This document shows positions 8,210 through 16,612 of a stretch of 64,000 nt of DNA, in pieces (positions within the stretch are counted from its first letter, which is position 1; the number at the start of each line of letters is the position of its first letter). The stretch spans positions 124,001-188,000 of the forward strand of contig NZ_JAJNDV010000006.1 of NCBI RefSeq assembly GCF_021043375.1, given 5' to 3'. The translations under genes were made by a program, and so were the position numbers. The DNA is from Sphingomonas sp. IC-56. Its GTDB lineage: Bacteria > Pseudomonadota > Alphaproteobacteria > Sphingomonadales > Sphingomonadaceae. Below the pieces are notes generated by a model. That model saw only the letters and a program-made list of their open reading frames with translations, was not told where the DNA came from and ran no database searches.

Positions 8210-11200
8210 ATGAACGGTTCACGACTGGCGCCGACGTTCGCGCGCTCGGCTTCTATTCTTGCAATGACGGCAGGGCTCTTGCTGCCCAGCTTGGCGGCTG
8301 CACAGGATGCAGGACCAGAAGCGGCATCGCCTATCTCGCAAGAAGAAGAAACCACCGACGAAGTCGTGGTTACCGGCATCCGAGCGGCGCTTGAGCGCTC
8401 CATCGCTATCAAGCGCGACGCGTCCGGCATCGTCGATGCGATCTCCGCCGAAGACATCGGCAAGTTCCCCGATACTAACCTGGCCGAATCGCTCCAGCGC
8501 ATTCCTGGCGTGTCGATCAACCGCACCAACGGCGAAGGCTCGCTGGTCACCGTTCGCGGCTTTGGCCCGACCTACAACCTTGTGACGCTCAATGGGCGGC
8601 AGCTCGCCACGTCCAACGTCTCTGTAGTCGGCGGCGACCAGAACGCCGACGGCGCGCAAGGCACCAGCCGTTCCTTCGACTTCTCCAACTTGGCGACCGA
8701 AGGCGTCCGCACGCTGGAAGTCTACAAAACCGGCCGTGCGGCAATCCCCTCGGGCGGCATTGGCGCGACCATCAATGTCGTCACCCGTCGCCCGCTCGAC
8801 AACCGCGACGCTGGCTTGAACGGCAGCATCGGCGCCAAGGCGGTGTACGACACCAGCGTCAACGACTGCCTCGATTGCGGGTCGAAGGTCACGCCGGAAT
8901 TCTCGGGCGTGCTGAGCTGGAGCGATGACGAGCAGCGGTTCGGTGTCTCGCTGTTCGGAAGTTATCAGAAGCGCAACTTCACTTCGATCGCCGCCACGTC
9001 CAACGACTGGAACATCATTCCGTACAGCACCTTCCTGACGGGCGGATTCGCCCGCAGCGGGGGCGCGTGCGTGGGCGGCACCCCCTCCCCGACCTGCACG
9101 GTGGTGAACAACGCGCCGACCGACCTCAACCAGCTGGTCGCGATCCCGAACGACAGCCGCTACCACTATGCCGAGGGCAGCCGCGAGCGCATCAACGGCC
9201 AGGCGGTGCTGCAGTTCAAGCCGACGGATTCGCTGACCCTGACCGCCGACGCGCTCTATGCGCAGAACACCCAGCAGGAGACCCGGTCGGACCTGTCCAA
9301 CTGGTTCAGCCGTCCCTTCGACGTGGTGACCTTCGACGGCAACCCGACGGTCGCGACCGCGAATTATCTTCGCGAAACCATCAACGGTCAAAAAGACATC
9401 GGCTTCGAAGCGCAGTCGCGCGGGCAAAAGGGCAAGCTTGAGGACTATGGCCTGAACGCCAAGTGGGAGATGGCGAGCAACTTCTCGCTGAACCTGGACG
9501 GCCACTGGTCCAAGTCGTCGAGCCGTCCGAACAATCCCAATGGCGTGTCGTCGACGCTGGTCGGTATGGGCGCGAACGTCATCGCGCAGCACTCGGTCGA
9601 CTACAGCAACGGGATCCCACGCGAGGACGTCACCTTCGGCCCGAGCGGGCCGCTGGACGTCAACGACGTCGGTTCGCAGATCGGGCGAACCTACACCAAC
9701 ACGCAGCAGCAGGAAGTCAAGGAAGTCCGCGCCGACTTCGCCTGGGACCTGGGTGCAGGCAGCCGGTTCGACTTTGGCGGCAATTATCGCACCGCCGACA
9801 TGCGCCAGACTTCCGTCTCGACGCAGCAGACGCTGGGCGACTGGGGCATCACCAGCCCCGGCGATGTCGAGCGGCTTGCCCCCGGTGCCCTTCAGGGCTT
9901 CTGCCTTGAATGCAAGTTCGATCAATATAATCCGGGCGGCGACCCCGAATTGCAGACGGCGTATCGGGGCAATGCAGCTTCGATCTATTCGATCCTGTCG
10001 CCCTATTATGCCGGCCTTGGCCGAGCGGTCGGCGTGACCGGCAACCAGGACAACCGCGTCAAGGAAGAGATCTGGGCCGCCTATGGCCAGGTCACCTGGA
10101 AGGGCGACCTGGGCGGCGCGGATGCGCGGCTCGTCGCGGGTGTCCGCTACGAGCACACCAAGTCGACGACCACCTCGCTTGAGGCGGTGCCCGGCGCGAT
10201 CACCTGGGTGTCGGACAACGACTTCACGGTTTCGATCTCCGACCAGACCCGCTACGTCACCGACGGCGGCAGCTATGACAACATCCTGCCGCAGATCGAC
10301 TTCCAGGTCGAAGTGGCGCGCAACCTGATCGGCCGCGTGTCGTACAGCAAGACGATCGCACGCCCGAACTACGGCAATCTGTTTACCGCAACCACGGTGG
10401 GCGGTCCGCCGCGCCCGATCAACAATGGCGGCATCGCCACGGCGAATACCGGCAACGCCCGGCTGCGGCCGCTGATCTCGGACAATTTCGACGCCTCGCT
10501 GGAATGGTATTTCAAGCCCGACAGCTATGTGTCGGTAGCATTGTTCGACAAGCGCGTGCGCAACTTCATCGGCAACGGCCAGTTCACTTCCGACCTGTAC
10601 GGTCTGCGGGACCCGAGCTCGGGCGCGGCGGGTAGCCGGTCCGGCGATGCCCGCGCGGCACTCACGGGCCTCGGCGCCGATATCAGCGACGCCAATTTGT
10701 TCGTGATGACCGCGCTGATCCAGTCCACCGGATCGGTCGGTGCCGCCACCACGCAGTTCAGCGCCAACTACAACCCCGGCACCCGCTCGCTGAACGATGC
10801 CTTTGTCCAAAGCATCAACAACTCGCTCGACGTGGCGGGCCTGCCCTCCGATCCGCTGTACCAGTTCCAGGTGACACGCCCGATCAACAACCGCGACGCG
10901 GAGATCTACGGTCTGGAAATCGCGGGCCAGTATTTCCTCGGCACCACCGGCTTCGGTGTCGCCGCGGCGTACACGCTGGTGCGCGGCGACGTTGGCTTCA
11001 ACATCGGCGCAAGCCCCAGCGAGGATCAGTTCGCGCTGCTGGGACTCAGCGACACGGTGAGCGGCACGCTGATCTACGAGAAGAACGGGTTGTCGGCGCG
11101 GGTTGCGTATAACTGGCGCGACAAGTTCCTGTCGGGGATCAATCGCCAGGGATCGCGCAATCCCGAGTTCACGGCTCCGTTCGGCCAGCTCGACGCGACG

Positions 11201-11356
11201 CTCAGCTATGAGATCACGCCGCAGATCGCGATCACGCTGGAAGGCATCAACCTGTTGGAAGAGAGCGTCCGCACCTACGCTCGCGACGAACAGCAGCTGT
11301 GGTTCGCGCAAGAGCTCGATCGTCGCTTCCTGCTGGGCGCACGCTTCCGCTTCTGA
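8210..11356 (+). CDS. TonB-dependent receptor
   Basis: A 1048-residue outer-membrane receptor. It has a signal peptide ending near AAAQDA (about residue 30), a TonB-box-like stretch (DEVVVTGIRAA, about residue 57), a plug domain (IGKFPDTNLAESLQRIPGVSI, then TVRGFGPTYNLVTLNGR) and a long beta-barrel ending in the aromatic ARFRF expected at the outer-membrane insertion end. The IGKFPD plug is typical of receptors in proteobacterial sugar loci. RBS is AGGAGAGGAAG. It precedes SapC, cupin-8 and halogenase genes and follows the keto-glycoside operon, so it probably imports an oligosaccharide or glycoside. Confidence 0.95.
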   Translation: MNGSRLAPTFARSASILAMTAGLLLPSLAAAQDAGPEAASPISQEEETTDEVVVTGIRAALERSIAIKRDASGIVDAISAEDIGKFPDTNLAESLQRIPGVSINRTNGEGSLVTVRGFGPTYNLVTLNGRQLATSNVSVVGGDQNADGAQGTSRSFDFSNLATEGVRTLEVYKTGRAAIPSGGIGATINVVTRRPLDNRDAGLNGSIGAKAVYDTSVNDCLDCGSKVTPEFSGVLSWSDDEQRFGVSLFGSYQKRNFTSIAATSNDWNIIPYSTFLTGGFARSGGACVGGTPSPTCTVVNNAPTDLNQLVAIPNDSRYHYAEGSRERINGQAVLQFKPTDSLTLTADALYAQNTQQETRSDLSNWFSRPFDVVTFDGNPTVATANYLRETINGQKDIGFEAQSRGQKGKLEDYGLNAKWEMASNFSLNLDGHWSKSSSRPNNPNGVSSTLVGMGANVIAQHSVDYSNGIPREDVTFGPSGPLDVNDVGSQIGRTYTNTQQQEVKEVRADFAWDLGAGSRFDFGGNYRTADMRQTSVSTQQTLGDWGITSPGDVERLAPGALQGFCLECKFDQYNPGGDPELQTAYRGNAASIYSILSPYYAGLGRAVGVTGNQDNRVKEEIWAAYGQVTWKGDLGGADARLVAGVRYEHTKSTTTSLEAVPGAITWVSDNDFTVSISDQTRYVTDGGSYDNILPQIDFQVEVARNLIGRVSYSKTIARPNYGNLFTATTVGGPPRPINNGGIATANTGNARLRPLISDNFDASLEWYFKPDSYVSVALFDKRVRNFIGNGQFTSDLYGLRDPSSGAAGSRSGDARAALTGLGADISDANLFVMTALIQSTGSVGAATTQFSANYNPGTRSLNDAFVQSINNSLDVAGLPSDPLYQFQVTRPINNRDAEIYGLEIAGQYFLGTTGFGVAAAYTLVRGDVGFNIGASPSEDQFALLGLSDTVSGTLIYEKNGLSARVAYNWRDKFLSGINRQGSRNPEFTAPFGQLDATLSYEITPQIAITLEGINLLEESVRTYARDEQQLWFAQELDRRFLLGARFRF

Positions 11357-11374
11357 ACGGCCGTTGAAGAGGTG

Positions 11375-11400
11375 GAGGGGCGAGGCAAGCGGCGCCCCTC
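11375..11400 (+). terminator. Hairpin after the TBDR gene
   Basis: An 8-bp perfect stem (GAGGGGCG at 11375-11382, CGCCCCTC at 11393-11400, 10-nt loop) lies 18 nt after the TBDR stop and is followed by TTCCTC. It could end or attenuate the receptor transcript ahead of the SapC-cupin-halogenase genes, giving high receptor and low enzyme expression. Confidence 0.5.
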
Positions 11401-11472
11401 TTCCTCACGCATGTTTAGCAGCGATGGGCTTTGCGCCATGCTGCTCCCGATAAGGCTTGGATAAAGACAGCG

Positions 11473-12177
11473 ATGCCCAACAGGGTCGTGCTCAATAACA
11501 TCGACCATGGTGAACTGACCGTGGCGATCCGCCATGGCGCGGCTTTCGACGACGCCGTCAACCAGGTGCCGATCCTTCCGACCGAACTGGAAGAAGCCCA
11601 GCGCGAGTTTCCGATCCTCTTCCATCGCCGGGCTGGCGGCATCGAAGCCGTGGCCCTGCTGGGGCTGGATCGTGACGAGAACCTGTTCCTGGACGGAGAT
11701 CGCTGGAGCAGCCGACATATCCCGCTCTTGCAGCAGCGCGGCCCCTTCTCAATCGGCCTGTCGGATGGGGGCGAGCCGATGCTCCATGTCGATCTGGAGG
11801 ACCCAAGAGTCGGATCGCCCGATGGCGCCCCGCTATTCCTGCCGCATGGCGGGAACGGGCCGTATCTGGAGCATGTGAGCCAGGTCCTACGGCTGATCCA
11901 TGCCGGAGCAGAAACCGCTCAGGCAATGTATGGGGCGTTGGACGCGGCGGGTCTCATCCAGCCGATCGCGCTGGAAGTGACGCTGGACGCCGAGACGCGC
12001 TACGCGATCACCGGGCATGAAGTGTTGTCGCGCGAACGCCTTGCTGCGCTGAGCGGAACCGAGTTGGAGGCGCTGCATCGCGAAGGGTTCCTGGCGAGCG
12101 CGTTCCTCATCGCGGCGTCGCTGGGCAACATCAGCGGGCTGATCGAGCGCAAGAACGCCCGCCGCAGGGCCGCATGA
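11473..12177 (+). CDS. SapC family protein
   Basis: A 234-residue protein of the SapC family, recognised by the N-terminal VPILPTELEEAQREFPILF stretch, the GLDRDENLFL segment and C-terminal helices. It has no clear signal peptide or membrane segment, so it is probably cytoplasmic. The family was named after an S-layer-associated gene in Campylobacter; its biochemical role is unknown. It recurs with TonB receptors, cupin-8 proteins and flavin halogenases. The ATG at 11473 is chosen because homology starts there (the frame is open farther upstream). Its stop overlaps the cupin start by ATGA. A second SapC is at 41903-42589. Confidence 0.87.
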   Translation: MPNRVVLNNIDHGELTVAIRHGAAFDDAVNQVPILPTELEEAQREFPILFHRRAGGIEAVALLGLDRDENLFLDGDRWSSRHIPLLQQRGPFSIGLSDGGEPMLHVDLEDPRVGSPDGAPLFLPHGGNGPYLEHVSQVLRLIHAGAETAQAMYGALDAAGLIQPIALEVTLDAETRYAITGHEVLSRERLAALSGTELEALHREGFLASAFLIAASLGNISGLIERKNARRRAA

Positions 12178-13217
12178 GCCACGTCGCACTTGTTGCGCGG
12201 CGGACGCGGGTGATCGAGGATGTGGCTGCAGACGCGATCCCCTTTGACCAGCTGATGGCGGAGCAGCGGCCGACGATCCTGAAGGGCGTTGCGCGGCATT
12301 GGCCGATCGTTGGTGAGGGGCTGAAATCACCGCGCGATGCGATCGCCTATATCCAGGGTTTCGATGCTGGGCGGCCGGTGGTTGGCTTCACCGGCAAGCC
12401 CGATATCAAGGGGCGGTTTTTCTACAATGACGAACTGACCGGGTTCAATTTCGAGGGTGCGCGGGTTGGGTTGGGTGCTACGCTCGAGCGGATTGGCCAG
12501 CATCTTGTCGACGCGGAAACGCCTTCCTTCTACATTGGGTCGACGGACCTTGGGATCTACTTGCCTGGCCTTCGCGAGGCGGGGAACGACCTGGCGTTGA
12601 ACCACCCGATGTTTGCCGCGCATCCGCCGATCGCGAGCATCTGGATCGGCAACCGCACTAAGGCCTCCGCGCACTACGATATGTCGCATAATTTAGCCTG
12701 TTGTGCGGTCGGGAAGCGGCGTTTTACGCTGTTTCCGCCCGATCAGGTCGCTAACCTGTACCCCGGACCGCTGGAACCCACGCCGGGCGGCCAAGTGATC
12801 AGCATGGTGGATTTCGTCGCGCCGGATTTCGACGCGCACCCCAACTTCCGCGCGGCACTGGAGGTGGCGGAGATCGCCGAATTGGAGCCGGGGGACGTGC
12901 TGTTCTACCCCGCCCTTTGGTGGCACCATGTCGAGGCGCTCGACGCCTTCAACGTGCTCGTCAATTACTGGTGGAATACCTCGCCGGCGTTCATGGACAC
13001 GCCGCAGAACACGCTGCTGCACGCGCTGCTCAGCCTGCGCGACCGGCCCGAGCCGGAGAAGCAGGCTTGGAAGGCGCTGTTCGACTATTATGTGTTCGGA
13101 CCCGCAGAGTTGGCCGGCGCGCACCTGCCGGAACATGCGCGCGGGCCGCTCGGGACGCTGGATGAACTGGCCGCGCGGCGGCTTCGCGCGCAGCTGTTGA
13201 GCAAGTTGAACCGATGA
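12174..13217 (+). CDS. Cupin-8 / JmjC-like oxygenase domain protein
   Basis: A 347-residue protein of the cupin-8 (JmjC-like, Fe(II)/2-oxoglutarate) family. The iron triad is intact: His-x-Asp in SAHYDMSHN (about residue 166) and a distal His in ALWWHHVEAL (about residue 247). The GKRRFTLFPP segment between them supplies the basic residue typical for cosubstrate binding. Relatives hydroxylate protein side chains, but members beside TBDRs have no known substrate. No signal peptide, so it is cytoplasmic. It is translationally coupled to SapC upstream and to the halogenase downstream (ATGA at both ends). Confidence 0.87.
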   Translation: MSHVALVARRTRVIEDVAADAIPFDQLMAEQRPTILKGVARHWPIVGEGLKSPRDAIAYIQGFDAGRPVVGFTGKPDIKGRFFYNDELTGFNFEGARVGLGATLERIGQHLVDAETPSFYIGSTDLGIYLPGLREAGNDLALNHPMFAAHPPIASIWIGNRTKASAHYDMSHNLACCAVGKRRFTLFPPDQVANLYPGPLEPTPGGQVISMVDFVAPDFDAHPNFRAALEVAEIAELEPGDVLFYPALWWHHVEALDAFNVLVNYWWNTSPAFMDTPQNTLLHALLSLRDRPEPEKQAWKALFDYYVFGPAELAGAHLPEHARGPLGTLDELAARRLRAQLLSKLNR

Positions 13218-14704
13218 GCGCGCAGGCAGTGAAGCGGGTGGTGATCGCCGGGGGCGGCACGGCGGGGTGGATCGCGGCGGCGGCGCTGGTCAAGCAGCTG
13301 GGGCCGTTGCTCGACATCACGCTGGTGGAGTCGGACGAGATCGGTACCGTCGGCGTGGGGGAGTCGACCATCCCCACCTCCCGGCGGTTTCACCAGTTGC
13401 TGGGGCTCGACGAGCCGACCTTCATGCGCGAGACGCAGTCCAGCTTAAAACTGGGCATTTCGTTCGAGAACTGGACCCGCGAAGGCGATCGCTATTTCCA
13501 CTCCTTCGGCCAGACGGGGCGGCAGGCGAGCTGGATGGCCGACTTCCACCATTTCTGGCTGGAGGCGCAGGCGCAGGACTTTGGCGGCTCGCTTGGCGAA
13601 TATAGCCTGGAGACGCAGGCGGCAGAGGCCGGGCGGGTCGAGGCTGGCGCGGACGCGCGCACGCAATACGCCTATCACCTGGACGCGACGCTGTACGCGC
13701 GGTTCCTGCGCCGATTGAGCGAGCCCGCGGGCGTCCGCCGGGTCGAAGGCAAGATCGCCCGGGTCGAGCAGGCACCCGAGACCGGCTTCCTGACCGCGCT
13801 GGTGCTCGAATCCGGGGAGCGGATCGAAGGGGACCTGTTTCTCGACTGCACCGGCTTCCGCGCGTTGCTGATCGAGCAGACGCTGGAAACCGGCTTTGAG
13901 GATTGGGGCCAGTGGATCAGCACCGACAGCGCCTTTGCCGTGCAGACCGAGGCCACTGCCCCGCCCGTCCCCTATACGCGCGCCATCGCCCACCAGGCAG
14001 GCTGGCGTTGGAAGATCCCGTTGCAGCACCGCGTCGGAAACGGGCTGGTATTCTGCAGCGAGTTCCTGTCCCCCGACGCCGCGCGGCAGCAATTGCTGGA
14101 CGCCGTCGAGGGCAAGCCGCTGACCGAGCCGCGGCTGATCCGCTATCGGACCGGGCAGCGGCGCAAGGCGTGGAACGGGAACTGCATCGCCCTGGGGCTG
14201 TCGAGCGGGTTCATCGAGCCGCTGGAGTCCACCAGCATCCACCTGATCAAGACGGCGGTGACGCGGCTGATCCAGACCTTCCCCTTTGCCGGGATCGGCG
14301 GCGCGCAGGTGGAGCGCTTCAACGCGCAGTTCCGGCACGAGATGGAAGGCGTGCGCGACTTCATCATCCTCCATTATCACCTGAACGCGCGCGACGGGCC
14401 ATTCTGGGAGCGGTGCCGGACCATGGCGATCCCCGACAGTCTGGCGGCGCGCATCGCGCTGTTCCAGGAGAGCGCACAGGCATATCAGGCATCGGACGAC
14501 CTGTTCCGGGTCGATAGCTGGGTGCAGGTGTTGCTAGGCCAGGGCGTGGCGCCGCGCGGACACCATCAGCTTGCGCGGATGATGCAGGCGGGGGAGCTGG
14601 ACCAGGCGCTGTCCGGGATACGCGCCAGCGTGGCGCATGCGGCGCGGGAGATGCCTTCGCATGCCGATGCGCTGGCGCGGTACTGTCCTGCGCCGCGGCA
14701 GTAG
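13214..14704 (+). CDS. Flavin-dependent tryptophan halogenase family protein
   Basis: A 496-residue flavoprotein. The FAD-binding GGGTAGW is at residues 14-20, VGVGEST follows, the lysine that forms or steers hypohalous acid in PrnA/RebH is present in SLKLGISFENW (about residue 78), the family W-x-W-x-I-P motif is GWRWKIP (about residue 262), and the catalytic Glu is in EPLESTSIHL (about residue 338). All key residues are therefore present. It needs a flavin reductase from elsewhere. Related TBDR-linked enzymes such as BrvH halogenate indole in vitro, but the natural substrate is unknown. Last gene of the SapC-cupin-halogenase set. Confidence 0.88.
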   Translation: MSAQAVKRVVIAGGGTAGWIAAAALVKQLGPLLDITLVESDEIGTVGVGESTIPTSRRFHQLLGLDEPTFMRETQSSLKLGISFENWTREGDRYFHSFGQTGRQASWMADFHHFWLEAQAQDFGGSLGEYSLETQAAEAGRVEAGADARTQYAYHLDATLYARFLRRLSEPAGVRRVEGKIARVEQAPETGFLTALVLESGERIEGDLFLDCTGFRALLIEQTLETGFEDWGQWISTDSAFAVQTEATAPPVPYTRAIAHQAGWRWKIPLQHRVGNGLVFCSEFLSPDAARQQLLDAVEGKPLTEPRLIRYRTGQRRKAWNGNCIALGLSSGFIEPLESTSIHLIKTAVTRLIQTFPFAGIGGAQVERFNAQFRHEMEGVRDFIILHYHLNARDGPFWERCRTMAIPDSLAARIALFQESAQAYQASDDLFRVDSWVQVLLGQGVAPRGHHQLARMMQAGELDQALSGIRASVAHAAREMPSHADALARYCPAPRQ

Positions 14705-15108
14705 CGGTTGGGGGCCGTAGACAGGCTGTAGGCGCCCACGCTTGGGCGGGCTGACACGGCGCTCCTGATCGCAGCGCCCGACAACGCCGCGGGCGGGGTT
14801 GCAGGCTCCCCCTCCCTATCAGGGAGGGGCCAGGGGTGGGTTCGGGCAAGGGCGGGCTCGATGCCCGGCCTTGTCCCTTTCTTCCGAGCAACTCGCTGGG
14901 CTCGCTGCGCTCGCACCAGCATCAGGTGAACAGCGCCTCGCGCTGTTCAGGCCATGCCGGGGGCATGGCCGACCTGTTGCTCCCTGCCCCTCCCTTGCAG
15001 GGAGGGGAGTTGAGAGGGAGAATGTGGACACAGCCTAGTACCTCCCCGTTCCGGGGAGGTTCGATTAAGATGACCTCTCAGGGAGAGGAGTTCTAGGTGG
15101 CGGCTACC
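14705..15108. repeat. Intergenic array of five perfect short hairpins
   Basis: This 404-nt gap between the halogenase and the convergent GH144-like gene holds no convincing gene. It contains five perfect inverted repeats, all with 9-10 bp stems and 3-nt loops: 14809-14829, 14927-14949, 14950-14970 (directly abutting the previous one), 14987-15007 and 15040-15060. Three of them are CCTCCC/GGGAGG types. The fourth recurs exactly at 29771-29791. The array resembles REP/BIME-type elements and could serve as a two-way terminator or mRNA-stabilising element between convergent genes. Confidence 0.75.
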
Positions 15109-16551
15109 TCAGGCCAGCCATCCGCCGCTGAAGCCGGCGCGGAGCAGGCCGTCGCGGATGGGGCGGGCGTTGCGCATATAGCCCCAGACGAAATCGGCCT
15201 GGTGGTTGGCGATCATCGCCAGGATGGGGCCCTGATCGATGCCGAGATATTCGTCGTTGAACCAGCCGAGTTCGGGATCGACCATCCCCTTTTCGACCTT
15301 CAGGCCCGCGCCAGCTAGCGTCGGGTTGAAGCTGTCGAGGAAGCCGTATTTCCCATACAGCCTGCCTCCGTAGCGCACATGCATGGCCTGGGCGCAGGGG
15401 ATCACGATTTCCGGGGCAAAGGCGATTGAGCCGAGCGCGGCGGTAGGCGCCAGGGTGCCGTCGTCGAACTCGTCGGGCATGCCCAGCGGGCCGCGTGCGG
15501 AATAGGTGCGGAACTGGCGCGGCTTTCCGTTCACCTGGTGCGTGCCGCCGAGCGGGCCGTCACAGGCGGTCAGGCCCCAGATGTCGGCGGCATAGCCCTT
15601 CCACCCTTCAGGGTTGCGGATCGCATAATCCCGCTGGGCGTAGGTGGCGCGGCGGCTGTTCTCGAAATAATCGAAGCCTTCGGCGCGCATGGTGGCGTCG
15701 CGAACGCCGCGAAAGTCGACCCAGACATGGCTGTACTGGTGTCCGAAGTGCGGTCCGAAGGCCAAGTGCCTCCCCTGCCCCTCGCCGCGCCAGCTATGGG
15801 GATAGGTGGCGGTCCAGGCCTGCCAGGCGTCGCGGCTGAGGCGACGGGCCGGGTCGGGTGCGCCTAGGCCCAGCACATAGACGAGCATCGCCTCGTTATA
15901 GCCCTTCCAGTCGGACGGGATGAAGCCGCTTTCCGGGTGCCAGCCCATCGACACCAGGGGCGCTCGGGCCTGCATCCAGCGCCAGTCGACGCGGTTGTAG
16001 ATCTTCCTGGCCAGGTCGCGGATCTCGCGCTCCGCCGCGGCGGTTCCGTCGAAGAATTCGGCGGCGAACAGGATGCCGCCCAGCAACAGGCAGGTGTCGA
16101 CGGAGGACAGCTCGGTCCGCCCGAAGCGCAGCCCCTGCTGCATGTCGAGAAAGTGGTAGAAGAACCCCTTATGCCCGGTGGTGCCAGAGGCGCTGGGGCC
16201 CTGGGGCGCGTTCCAGAAGAAGCGCAGGGTGGTCAGTGTACGCTGTACGGCGGCCTGATGGCTCACCCAGCCGCGTTCGACGCCGATCGGATAGGCAGTG
16301 AGCGCAAAGCCGACCGCCGCGATGCTGCAAAAGCCGGCACTGGGCCAGCGATCGGGCGCCAGCCCGTTTGCCGGATTGGTGGTTTCCCAGAAGAAGCGGA
16401 ACGTCCGCTCCGACACGTCGTCGATCAGCCCGGGGGCGGAACTGGGCGCCGGTACCGCCGGAAGCACGCCCGGACGGGTGCAGGCACCGGCCGCGCCGCC
16501 GGCAACCAGAAGGGAGGTGCAGGCGAGAAGCGAACGGCGCGTGATCAACAT
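15109..16551 (-). CDS. GH144-like glucanase (glycoamylase-like domain)
   Basis: A 480-residue secreted enzyme starting at the ATG read from 16551, which has a TGGAGA Shine-Dalgarno 5 nt away. The N-terminus is Tat-like (ITRRSLLAC) followed by a hydrophobic stretch and an AAGAC site; lipidation is possible but the lipobox is not canonical. The catalytic domain (alpha/alpha barrel) shows TFRFFWETTN near residue 60, SSVDTCLLLGG, the GYNEAMLVYVLG segment and the C-terminal GIDQGPILAMIANH motif of glycoamylase-like proteins. Characterised GH144 members hydrolyse beta-1,2-glucan. The neighbouring TBDR, LacI and GH3 genes fit that use. Other beta-glucans are possible. Confidence 0.8.
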   Translation of the reverse strand: MLITRRSLLACTSLLVAGGAAGACTRPGVLPAVPAPSSAPGLIDDVSERTFRFFWETTNPANGLAPDRWPSAGFCSIAAVGFALTAYPIGVERGWVSHQAAVQRTLTTLRFFWNAPQGPSASGTTGHKGFFYHFLDMQQGLRFGRTELSSVDTCLLLGGILFAAEFFDGTAAAEREIRDLARKIYNRVDWRWMQARAPLVSMGWHPESGFIPSDWKGYNEAMLVYVLGLGAPDPARRLSRDAWQAWTATYPHSWRGEGQGRHLAFGPHFGHQYSHVWVDFRGVRDATMRAEGFDYFENSRRATYAQRDYAIRNPEGWKGYAADIWGLTACDGPLGGTHQVNGKPRQFRTYSARGPLGMPDEFDDGTLAPTAALGSIAFAPEIVIPCAQAMHVRYGGRLYGKYGFLDSFNPTLAGAGLKVEKGMVDPELGWFNDEYLGIDQGPILAMIANHQADFVWGYMRNARPIRDGLLRAGFSGGWLA

Positions 16552-16612
16552 CAATCTCCAAAAAGGAGGCGAGACCGCCAAGGGGAGCGGCCCCGCCCAG
16601 GGGAGGGTCTGG

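Noticed and set aside
8219..11311. 1030-codon minus-strand ORF opposite the first TBDR
   Set aside because: Antisense shadow of a receptor with full plug and barrel motifs.
14705..15108. CRISPR array in the hairpin-rich gap
   Set aside because: The palindromes differ in sequence and spacing, without equal-length unique spacers or cas genes.
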